Assembly (NCBI GenBank): GCA_964548855.1
Contig: CAZJSR010000002.1
Location: 66,365-130,364, forward strand
Source of the DNA: UBA3206 sp964548855
GTDB lineage: Bacteria > Bacillota_I > Bacilli_A > Acholeplasmatales > Anaeroplasmataceae
DNA: 64,000 nucleotides
Direction of reading: 5' to 3'
In this document: positions 18,244-25,498 of the stretch, piece by piece
Layout of the letters: the number at the start of each line of letters is the position of its first letter
Position numbering within the stretch: the stretch's first letter is position 1
Notes under the pieces: generated by a model
Database searches by the model: none
Seen by the model: the letters and a program-made list of their open reading frames with translations, nothing else
Told to the model about the DNA's origin: nothing
Program-made: the position numbers and the translations under genes

Positions 18244-18609
18244 ATGAGAATTGCGTTAATTGCTCATGATAAAAAGAAATCAGAAATTATTAAACTAGCA
18301 ATAAAGTATAAGGACTTTTTTGAGAAACATGAATTATATGCGACAGGCACAACAGGTACGCTTATAATGGGAGAAACAGGATTAAATATTATTAGAATGA
18401 AGTCAGGACCACTTGGTGGCGATCAACAAATTGGAGCGATGGTTGCGGAGGGGAAAATTGATTTAATATTATTTTTAAGAGATCCTCTAACGGCTCAACC
18501 TCATGAACCTGATGTATCAGCACTTTTAAGATTATGTGATGTACAAAATATACCTCTTGCGACAAATTATAATAGTGCTGAAGCTATGATTAAAGCTTTT
18601 AATATGTAG
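18244..18609 (+). CDS. mgsA: Methylglyoxal synthase
   Basis: Converts dihydroxyacetone phosphate to methylglyoxal and phosphate, a bypass of lower glycolysis when phosphate is short. The catalytic Asp is D60 in SGPLGGDQQIGA, and DPLTAQPHEPDV followed by LLRLCDVQNIPLATN is the family C-terminal signature. I chose ATG 18244 (MRIALIAHDKKK) because AAAGGGTGA lies just upstream. An in-frame ATG at 18202 would start almost at the predicted transcription start. The resulting 121 aa is slightly short but complete. A terminator begins right after the stop. Confidence 0.95.
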   Translation: MRIALIAHDKKKSEIIKLAIKYKDFFEKHELYATGTTGTLIMGETGLNIIRMKSGPLGGDQQIGAMVAEGKIDLILFLRDPLTAQPHEPDVSALLRLCDVQNIPLATNYNSAEAMIKAFNM

Positions 18610-18610
18610 G

Positions 18611-18641
18611 AATATGCAGATTAATTTCTGCATATTTTTTT
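18611..18641 (+). terminator. Terminator of mgsA
   Basis: AATATGCAGA (18611-18620), TTAATT loop, TCTGCATATT (18627-18636), T run. An ATG at 18614 lies inside this stem and is therefore not the start of the next gene. Confidence 0.9.
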
Positions 18642-18643
18642 AT

Positions 18644-19285
18644 ATGAGAAAGATATATATTATATTTAATTTATTGGTTTTTATTTTGTGTTATTTTTTA
18701 GTTAAAGATGTTAACTCGTTAGAGTTTAGTTGCATTTATATAGATCCAGGTCATGGCGGGATTGATGGTGGTGCATACAATGATGATATATTAGAGAAAG
18801 ATTTGAATTTGGAAGTTTCTTTAAAGTTAAGAGATATTTTTGTTAAGGAAGGATATAATGTTATTCTTACAAGGGACAAAGATTGTTCTCTTGGTAATAA
18901 TAAGAGATCAGATTTAATAGAAAGAGCGAATATGATAAATGAAAGTAACGCATTGCTTTTTATAAGTATTCATATGAATAAATACAGTGATTCAAAATAT
19001 AAAGGCGCACAGGTGTTTTATAGTAATGTTAATGAAATGAATAAAAGTGCGGCTTATTTGATACAAGAAAGAATTAAGAAGAATTTAAAAAATACAACTA
19101 GAAATGAAAAAGAAATAAAGGGGATATATTTATTAGATAATGTAAAAACGCCAGGTGTATTAGTTGAATGTGGTTTCTTATCTAATTATGAGGAAAGGAT
19201 TAATTTATGTAATCCTAACTATCAGGGTGTTCTTGCAAGATGTATTTATTTAGGATGTAGGGATTTTTTAATTAAATATCAATAG
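18644..19285 (+). CDS. cwlD: Spore cortex N-acetylmuramoyl-L-alanine amidase CwlD
   Basis: Amidase_3 zinc amidase of 213 residues with an N-terminal hydrophobic signal/anchor (about 1-22). Zinc and catalytic residues are visible: His in DPGHGGIDGGA, Glu in LEKDLNLEVS, His in FISIHMN and Glu in VECGFLSN. The blocks GAQVFY and LKNTTR with GIYLLDNVKTPGVLVE match CwlD specifically. CwlD starts muramic-delta-lactam formation in spore cortex, which marks it for germination enzymes. I chose ATG 18644, since the upstream ATG 18614 sits in the mgsA terminator; no strong RBS is visible. Orthology to CwlD rather than a general amidase is likely but not proven. Confidence 0.85.
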   Translation: MRKIYIIFNLLVFILCYFLVKDVNSLEFSCIYIDPGHGGIDGGAYNDDILEKDLNLEVSLKLRDIFVKEGYNVILTRDKDCSLGNNKRSDLIERANMINESNALLFISIHMNKYSDSKYKGAQVFYSNVNEMNKSAAYLIQERIKKNLKNTTRNEKEIKGIYLLDNVKTPGVLVECGFLSNYEERINLCNPNYQGVLARCIYLGCRDFLIKYQ

Positions 19286-19300
19286 GTTTATGTAGAAATG

Positions 19301-19309
19301 TGGTATAAT
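19301..19309 (+). promoter_or_regulatory. Extended -10 promoter of the t6A operon
   Basis: TGG-TATAAT at 19301-19309, with a leader of about 25 bases before ATG 19342. No clear -35. Confidence 0.6.
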
Positions 19310-19341
19310 ATCTTTGAATATTAGAAGAAAGGATTTTTAAT

Positions 19342-19794
19342 ATGATACGTACAGTTTTTACAAATAGTTATGAACAAACAATTGAATTAGGTAAGACTAT
19401 TGGTGATATGTTAAATGTAGGTGATGTTGTATTATTAGATGGTGATTTAGGTGCTGGAAAAACAACGTTTACTAAGGGGATTGGAATATCACTTGGTGTA
19501 AGTAGAGTTATTAATTCTCCTACTTTTACTATTGTTAAAGAATATGTTGGTTCAAAAGCTAAATTATATCATCTAGATTTATATAGGTTAGATGGAGTTA
19601 ATGAAGATTTTGATTTAGAAGAATATTTTTTAGATGATGCGATATGTGTTTGTGAGTGGCCATTTCAAGCATCAGATATTTTACCTAGTGAATATTTAAT
19701 GATAAATATTAAAAGAATCGATGATAATAAAAGAGAATTTATTATAGAAGGTAAAGGAAAATATGAAAAATTAGTAGGTGAATTAAATGTATAA
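19342..19794 (+). CDS. tsaE: tRNA t6A biosynthesis ATPase TsaE
   Basis: 150 residues. Walker A GDLGAGKTT (about 34-42), then INSPTFTIVKEY and LYHLDLYRL, all family signatures. TsaE drives the TsaB/TsaD complex that places threonylcarbamoyl on A37 of ANN-decoding tRNAs. RBS AGAAAGGA fits ATG 19342. First gene of tsaE-tsaB-rimI-tsaD; its end overlaps tsaB by 8 bases. Confidence 0.95.
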   Translation: MIRTVFTNSYEQTIELGKTIGDMLNVGDVVLLDGDLGAGKTTFTKGIGISLGVSRVINSPTFTIVKEYVGSKAKLYHLDLYRLDGVNEDFDLEEYFLDDAICVCEWPFQASDILPSEYLMINIKRIDDNKREFIIEGKGKYEKLVGELNV

Positions 19795-20365
19795 TCTTAT
19801 TGTAGATTCTTCGACTAAAACGTTATATGTAGCACTTTTAACTGAAAATGAAGTTATATCTGAAAGATATCTTGTTGGAAAAAATGATCATGCTAAAAAT
19901 ATTTTAGTTCAAATAGAAGAAATTTTAAAAAGTAATAACCTTGAAATATCAAAGTTAGATCGTATTATTTGTGGACAAGGTCCTGGAAGTTATACTGGTG
20001 TTAGAATGGCGGTTACTATAGGTAAAATGGTCGCTGTAAATTCTAATGTTAAGTTATATGGAATTTCAACTCTATATTTAATGTCATCATACTATGATGG
20101 AAAGGTTCTTTCTTATATAGACGCAAGAAGAGGGAATTCTTTTAATGCAGTTTATGATAATGATATCGAAGTTCTTACTGAGGGATTAAGGCCTACTTTA
20201 GATATTTTAAAAGAATATAATGATTATCAAATAGTAGATGAGGATTCTTTTAAAGTAAATCCTTTAAAAGTTTTGAAAAAAGCGAAGCTTATTAATAATC
20301 CTCACGGATTTATTCCTAATTACTTAAGAGAAACGGAAGCTGAAAGGAATAAAAAGAATGATTAG
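19787..20365 (+). CDS. tsaB: tRNA t6A biosynthesis scaffold TsaB
   Basis: 192 residues of the ASKHA fold. GQGPGSYTGVRMAVTIGK (about 62-79) is the TsaB signature, and DSSTKTLYVALL opens the first lobe. TsaB binds TsaD and TsaE and has no catalytic site of its own. It is shorter than the roughly 230 aa of many homologues, with a trimmed C-terminus. It overlaps both neighbours by 8 bases, indicating tight coupling. Confidence 0.95.
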   Translation: MYNLIVDSSTKTLYVALLTENEVISERYLVGKNDHAKNILVQIEEILKSNNLEISKLDRIICGQGPGSYTGVRMAVTIGKMVAVNSNVKLYGISTLYLMSSYYDGKVLSYIDARRGNSFNAVYDNDIEVLTEGLRPTLDILKEYNDYQIVDEDSFKVNPLKVLKKAKLINNPHGFIPNYLRETEAERNKKND

Positions 20366-20789
20366 ATGTATTAAACAAAGTGATGTAAAAACAATCGTTG
20401 AAGATGAAAAAAGAATATTTGGAGATTCTTTAGGCGAAGGCACTCTTCTTAACGGTATATCAAATGATATGTATCGTTATTTCGTTTGTGAGGAAGATGA
20501 AAAGATTATTTCTTATATCGGACTTTGGATTGACAGTAATATTGCCCAGGTTCTCAATTTCTATGTAAATGAAGAATATAGAAATAAAGGATATGGTAAG
20601 AAAATGTTAGAATATGCTTTAGAGTACTTAGATAGTTTAGATGTAAATACTATATCATTAGAGGTTAGACCTTCTAATTTAAATGCGATTGATTTATATG
20701 AAAAATATGGTTTTTCGTATTCACATAAGAGAAAATATTATTATAATGATGGTGAGGACGCATATGTTCTTATCAAGAGAAAGGACTAA
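20358..20789 (+). CDS. rimI: RimI-type N-terminal acetyltransferase
   Basis: 143-residue GNAT protein. The acetyl-CoA loop is RNKGYGKKMLEYAL, the family block is LEVRPSNLNAIDLYEKYGF, and the Tyr-rich ending YYYNDGEDAYVL is typical of RimI. RimI acetylates the N-terminal Ala of ribosomal protein S18 and is commonly encoded between tsaB and tsaD, as here. Confidence 0.92.
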   Translation: MIRCIKQSDVKTIVEDEKRIFGDSLGEGTLLNGISNDMYRYFVCEEDEKIISYIGLWIDSNIAQVLNFYVNEEYRNKGYGKKMLEYALEYLDSLDVNTISLEVRPSNLNAIDLYEKYGFSYSHKRKYYYNDGEDAYVLIKRKD

Positions 20790-20791
20790 TT

Positions 20792-21796
20792 ATGTTAGTA
20801 ATGGGAGTTGAATCAAGTTGTGATGAGACATCTGTCTCAATTGTAAGAGATGGTAAAGAAGTTTTATCTAATATTGTGTTAAGCCAAATTGATATTCATA
20901 AGGAATTTGGAGGGGTAGTTCCTGAAATAGCTTCAAGACACCATGTATATAATGTTAGTATGGTCTTTGAAGAAGCGTTAAAAACTGCAGATGTAGATGC
21001 GTCTATGATTGATTTAGTTGCGGTAACATATGGACCTGGTTTAATAGGTTCTCTTCTTGTTGGAGTTAATGCGGCGAAGACTTTTGCGATGGTTTATAAT
21101 AAACCTATAATTGGGGTTAATCATTTAGCAGGACATATATATGCAAATCAAATAGAACATGAAATGAAATTTCCTTTGATTGCGCTTTTAGTTTCTGGGG
21201 GTAATACAGAACTTATATACATGAAAGATCATTTCAATTTTGAAATAATAGGAGAAACTCTAGATGATGCGGTAGGGGAATCTTATGACAAAGTCGCAAG
21301 AGTTATGGGACTTGAGTATCCAGGAGGTCCTAAGGTTGATAAGTTAGCACATGAAGGTAAGCCTACGTATAATATACCAAGAGTTTATTTAGGTAATGAT
21401 AATTTTAATTTTAGTTTTTCGGGACTTAAGAGTCATGTTATAAATCTACATCATAACGCTATGCAAAGAAATGAAGAAATTAATGTAGCAAATTTATGTC
21501 GTAGTTTTCAAGATAGTGTTGTTGAGGTATTAGTAGATAAAACATTAAAGGCCGCGAAGCAATATAATGTTAAACAAATAATAGTCGCAGGTGGTGTTTC
21601 TGCGAATAGAGGATTAAAAGAAAGATTTATGTTAATGAATCATGAAGAATATGAAATATGTATTCCTTCAATAAAATATTGTACAGATAACGCTGCGATG
21701 ATTGCGGTAGCTGGATATTATCAATATCAAAAAACTAAAAAGACGGATGATATGAGCTTAAATGCTGATGCATCATTGGAATTATTAAGTTTATGA
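20792..21796 (+). CDS. tsaD: tRNA threonylcarbamoyltransferase TsaD
   Basis: 334 residues, normal length. GVESSCDETS opens the ASKHA fold; metal-binding His residues are in EIASRHHV and NHLAGHIY; LVSGGNTEL and CTDNAAMIAVAG complete the site. It transfers threonylcarbamoyl from the adenylate to A37 of tRNA, with TsaB and TsaE encoded just upstream. It starts 2 bases after rimI. Confidence 0.97.
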   Translation: MLVMGVESSCDETSVSIVRDGKEVLSNIVLSQIDIHKEFGGVVPEIASRHHVYNVSMVFEEALKTADVDASMIDLVAVTYGPGLIGSLLVGVNAAKTFAMVYNKPIIGVNHLAGHIYANQIEHEMKFPLIALLVSGGNTELIYMKDHFNFEIIGETLDDAVGESYDKVARVMGLEYPGGPKVDKLAHEGKPTYNIPRVYLGNDNFNFSFSGLKSHVINLHHNAMQRNEEINVANLCRSFQDSVVEVLVDKTLKAAKQYNVKQIIVAGGVSANRGLKERFMLMNHEEYEICIPSIKYCTDNAAMIAVAGYYQYQKTKKTDDMSLNADASLELLSL

Positions 21797-21815
21797 TGAA
21801 AATATAGAAAATATT

Positions 21816-21824
21816 TGATATACT
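21816..21824 (+). promoter_or_regulatory. Extended -10 promoter of glnS
   Basis: TG-A-TATACT at 21816-21824, just past the tsaD stop; GGTGAG RBS follows. Confidence 0.55.
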
Positions 21825-21841
21825 AAAAGTGGTGAGTAAAA

Positions 21842-23485
21842 ATGGAAATAAATAATTTTATAAAAACACAAATGCAATCAGATTTAGAAAATAAAGTAGT
21901 AGATGAAATAGTTACTCGTTTTCCACCTGAACCTAATGCATATTTGCATATTGGACATGCACGTGCAATGGTGACAAATTTTGAACTTGCGAAATGTTTT
22001 GGTGGATATACAAATTTAAGATTTGATGATACTAATCCAACAAAGGAAGATAATGAATTTGTTGAGGCTATTATAAATGATATTAAATGGTTAGGTTATA
22101 CTCCTAAAAATATTTATTTTGGTAGTGATTATTTTGATATGGATTATGAAATAGCTGTCAGTTTAATAAAAAAAGGACTTGCATATGTAGATGATTTATC
22201 TCAAGAAGAAATGAGTAAATATCGTGGTACATTAACTAAGCCAGGAGAAAATAGTCCATATCGTGATAGAAGTGTTTCTGAAAATTTAAAGTTATTTGAA
22301 GAAATGAAAAATGGTGTTTATAAAGATGGTGAAAAAACATTAAGAGCTAAAATAGATATGGCACATCCAAATATGAATATGAGAGACCCTGCGTTATATC
22401 GTATTATACATACAGAACATCATAGACAAAAAGATAAGTGGTGTATTTATCCAATGTATGATTTTGCACATCCTCTTCAAGATGCCAAAGAAGGAATAAC
22501 ACATTCTTTATGTTCGCTTGAATATGACAACCATCGCATACTTTATGATTGGGTTATTGATAATTGCGATATAGTAAAAAAACCACATCAATATGAATTT
22601 GGTAGATTAAATATATCTAATACTGTTTTATCAAAGAGATATTTAAGAGCTTTAGTAGATTCTAAAAAAGTTTCAGGATATGATGACCCACGTATGCCAA
22701 CTTTAGTAGGTTTACGTAGACGTGGATATACACCTGAGGCTATTAAAGAATTTATATTATCTACAGGTTTATCAAGAGTAAATAGTGAAATTTCATGGGA
22801 TGTACTTGATGGATTCTTACGTGAAGACTTAAAGCTTAAAGCTATAAGACCTAACGCTATAATTGATCCTGTAAAACTTGTTATAGACAATTATCCAGAA
22901 GGACAAATTGAATATTTAGATATGCCAAATAATCAAGAGGTTTTAGAAATGGGAACTCATAAGATCGCGTTTTCTAAATATCTATATATTGAAAGAGAAG
23001 ACTTTGTTGAACAAAAGCCTAATAAAAAATGGAAACGTCTTTCTTTAGATGTTGAGGTTAGATTAATGCATGCGTATTTTGTTAAGGCTACAAGTGTTGA
23101 AAAAGATGAAGAAGGAAATATTACTTGTATTCACGCAACATATGATCCACAAACAAAGAGTGGTTCTGGATTTAATGAGCGTAAACCTAATGGTAATATC
23201 CATTTTGTAGAAGCTACTACAGCTATTAATGCTGAATTTAGATTATTTGATTCTTTAATTTCTCCTGAAACTGAAGAAACTAAAGATTTAGACTTTATGC
23301 AAAGATTAAATCCTGATTCATTAGTTATAAAAAACGGATATGTTGAAGAATATATTAAGGATACAAAACCACTTGATAAATTCCAATTTGTAAGAACTGG
23401 ATATTTTACAACGGATAAGGATTCTACTAAAGAAAAATTAGTATTTAATAGAACTTGTGGACTTAAGAGTTCATTTAAATTATAG
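21842..23485 (+). CDS. glnS: Glutaminyl-tRNA synthetase
   Basis: Class Ic synthetase charging tRNA-Gln directly. FPPEPNAYLHIGHA contains HIGH (residues 36-39), VLSKRYL is the KMSKS equivalent (about residue 265), and the C-terminal half has the two beta-barrel anticodon domains. 547 aa is full length, with no YqeY domain fused at the C-terminus. Many Bacilli lack GlnRS and use GluRS plus GatCAB, so its presence is informative. It has its own promoter and terminator. Confidence 0.95.
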   Translation: MEINNFIKTQMQSDLENKVVDEIVTRFPPEPNAYLHIGHARAMVTNFELAKCFGGYTNLRFDDTNPTKEDNEFVEAIINDIKWLGYTPKNIYFGSDYFDMDYEIAVSLIKKGLAYVDDLSQEEMSKYRGTLTKPGENSPYRDRSVSENLKLFEEMKNGVYKDGEKTLRAKIDMAHPNMNMRDPALYRIIHTEHHRQKDKWCIYPMYDFAHPLQDAKEGITHSLCSLEYDNHRILYDWVIDNCDIVKKPHQYEFGRLNISNTVLSKRYLRALVDSKKVSGYDDPRMPTLVGLRRRGYTPEAIKEFILSTGLSRVNSEISWDVLDGFLREDLKLKAIRPNAIIDPVKLVIDNYPEGQIEYLDMPNNQEVLEMGTHKIAFSKYLYIEREDFVEQKPNKKWKRLSLDVEVRLMHAYFVKATSVEKDEEGNITCIHATYDPQTKSGSGFNERKPNGNIHFVEATTAINAEFRLFDSLISPETEETKDLDFMQRLNPDSLVIKNGYVEEYIKDTKPLDKFQFVRTGYFTTDKDSTKEKLVFNRTCGLKSSFKL

Positions 23486-23508
23486 AAAAAGCCGAAAGGC
23501 TTTTTTAT
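23486..23508 (+). terminator. Terminator of glnS
   Basis: AAAAAGCC (23486-23493), GAAA tetraloop, GGCTTTTTT. The following 128 bases to 23636 hold nothing I can identify except a possible extended -10, TGATAAAAT, at 23618-23626. Confidence 0.9.
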
Positions 23509-23636
23509 TTTATATTAAATATGGCTATTAATTGATTCATTAAAATAAAATACTAAAAAAATATATATACAATTAATTATATTTATTTTCTAATATTAAT
23601 AGATAATACTTTTTACATGATAAAATATAGTTTTAA

Positions 23637-23828
23637 ATTTATGAAGTAGAGGCAAATGGAGAGGTTTATACATCATATTATTATGATTCGTGGGATAAAT
23701 ATTTATTAGTAAGAGCTTTATCAGCAAATGTGACATTTGAAAAAATATCTGACTATGATGTACCTAGGGAGTATTTAAATGAGAGTTTTGATATAAGAAA
23801 AGAAGATGATGAGGGAGTGTGGTTATAG
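23637..23828 (+). pseudogene. Headless ORF remnant before the lipoprotein gene
   Basis: An open frame of 63 codons without a usable start codon runs from a stop at 23634-23636 to TAG at 23826-23828. The peptide (EVEANGEVYTSYYYDSW and onward) is Tyr- and acid-rich, like the lipoprotein that follows. The next gene's ATG abuts the stop, as in an operon. Most likely this is the 3' end of a gene whose front was deleted; the possible -10 at 23618-23626 now sits right before it. Function unknown. Confidence 0.5.
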
Positions 23829-25082
23829 ATGAAGAAAATAAAATATTTATTAATAGTATTCATTTTTACTATATGTCTTTCTTCATGTATATCAAATGAA
23901 ACATATGAAGGCCCTAAACACATTCACAAAGGAACTAATCAATATATTACAGAAGATAATAGCAATAATATAGATAATAAGGTTTATAAAAAAAGAATTT
24001 TCACATGCACATCATGTGGATTTATAATAGAGTATGTGGATAATCCTGATGGAGGCGTATGTAGAAAAGAAATTCAAAATGAATACGATGAGACAAATAA
24101 TGAAACAAAGGTTATAGAAAGTGTTTTTACATCTTCAGAACATCTAGATAATCGTACAACGATTATAAAAAAAGATAAAGAAGAAGAAAGAGAAATATTA
24201 TATTATGATTATGGTTCGTCACAAAAAGTTATAAAAAACGTTCACTATAAAACTATATACGATGATTTAGTAAATATAAAGATAAGGTATTGTACTGAAG
24301 AAGATATAAATTCAAAAAGAACTAGTTATTATACTAATGAATACGAATACAATTCAAATGGAAATGTTATAAAAAATTTAAATACATATTATTATTCTAG
24401 TTTTAGTGATATTATGGGAAGTGAATTACGTTAATATACATATGATGAATTTAATAGAATTATTAAGGAAATATATATAAATAAATATTTCAATGAAATA
24501 GAAAGTGTAACAGAATACAAATATAATGAAGATGGTACATTATGTGAAAAAAATATCACGGATAAATATTCCGAATATTCACATAATAAAAAGGATGTAT
24601 ACATTATAAAATATCATACAAGTGGGCGTATATTGTCAAAAAGAGCGATTAAATATACTGATGAATTGGAACGAAGTGATATTGAGTATATTTATTTTTC
24701 AGGTGGAGATATAAAATTAAAAAAAGAACGATACCCTTATGAAGAAATCATCACAGATTATACTATATATGATGATGTTTTTTGTACAATTACAAAAACA
24801 AGGTATAGTTATGGAACAAAATGTATAGAAGTATTTGAATATGATAAAAGTAATTGTCTTTTAAATTATATGAATACGTATGATGATGGGTTAAGATCTA
24901 TAAGTAAACATACTATTGAAATTGATGGAGCAAAAGAAATTACCAAATATTATTATCCTAATTCTGATATTCTAAGTATGAAAATAATCAAGGAATCTTA
25001 TTCTAAGACAGGATTATATAGTTTAAAGATAGAATATTATGATGAAACAGGTAAACTCACTGAAACTTATAAATATAAATAG
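23829..25082 (+). pseudogene. YD-repeat-like lipoprotein gene interrupted by an in-frame TAA
   Basis: The frame opens at ATG 23829 with a lipoprotein signal (lipobox LSSC). A CxxC pair in FTCTSCGFI follows, then repeated YEYNSNGNVIK, YTYDEFNRIIKE and YKYNEDGTL units that resemble YD/RHS-type repeats. A TAA at 24432-24434 stops translation after 201 residues. The same frame then stays open for 216 more codons to 25082 and continues the repeats from the very next codon. A single substitution therefore best explains the break. The full product would be about 417 residues and exported. The downstream half could restart at TTG 24633, but I see no RBS. Function unknown. Confidence 0.7.
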
Positions 25083-25092
25083 TTATATCTAT

Positions 25093-25121
25093 TTTACATA
25101 TTAAAATTAATAAGCTAATAC
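25093..25121 (+). promoter_or_regulatory. Possible promoter of a non-coding transcript
   Basis: TTTACA (25093-25098), 17-base spacer, TAATAC (25116-25121); start near 25128. No ORF follows. Confidence 0.4.
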
Positions 25122-25127
25122 TTACTC

Positions 25128-25305
25128 TAAATTTGAATATTGTGATTAAAAAAAGCCGAGCGAATTTTAATTAATACCCCAAGTCACGGGTATAAATAAA
25201 ACAATGTATTATTTAACTGAACTAACTAATTCCCTATGTAATATGAGATTAAAATTCAATCATAATGAAGCTGATTGTACAGTTGTACTTTCAGCTTTTA
25301 TTGTT
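25128..25305 (+). ncRNA. Candidate structured RNA, unassigned
   Basis: The 416-base gap 25083-25498 has no gene but shows nested pairing. P1: 25138-25147 with 25258-25267 (10 bp, two GU). P2: GAATTTTAAT (25162-25171) with ATTAAAATTC (25248-25257), 10 perfect bp directly inside P1. P3: ATACCC (25174-25179) with GGGTAT (25188-25193), loop CAAGTCAC. One base after P1 ends, a strong hairpin begins: AAGCTGA (25268-25274) with TCAGCTT (25291-25297), inner stem GTACA/TGTAC, then T-rich sequence, so it looks like a terminator. Together with the upstream promoter this predicts an RNA of about 175 bases. I recognise no known class. Confidence 0.4.
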
Positions 25306-25463
25306 GTTTGTAACACTCTAAGTGAGTATTTCTAGGAGATAAAATTTTTAAAAAAAGTGTGAATTTTTACCAAAATCTAAGAAGGCAAGTTAATGAAAAT
25401 AAATATCACGTTTATAATAGTTTAAAACTGTTTCTTTAACTAGATATTTATTTAATAATATAG

Positions 25464-25469
25464 TATAAT
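25464..25469 (+). promoter_or_regulatory. -10 box of the second ABC-F gene
   Basis: TATAAT at 25464-25469, 29 bases before the start codon; a -35 is not clear. Confidence 0.5.
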
Positions 25470-25498
25470 AGATAAGACTCAAAAATAGGAGGTATTTT

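Noticed and set aside
18614..18643. ATG 18614 as the cwlD start
   Set aside because: It lies in the stem of the mgsA terminator and would add ten residues before the signal segment.
25174..25200. Twister-like ribozyme, suggested by CCCCAAGTCACGGG
   Set aside because: The twister core needs partner G runs and a UAA cleavage site in defined positions. I found neither.
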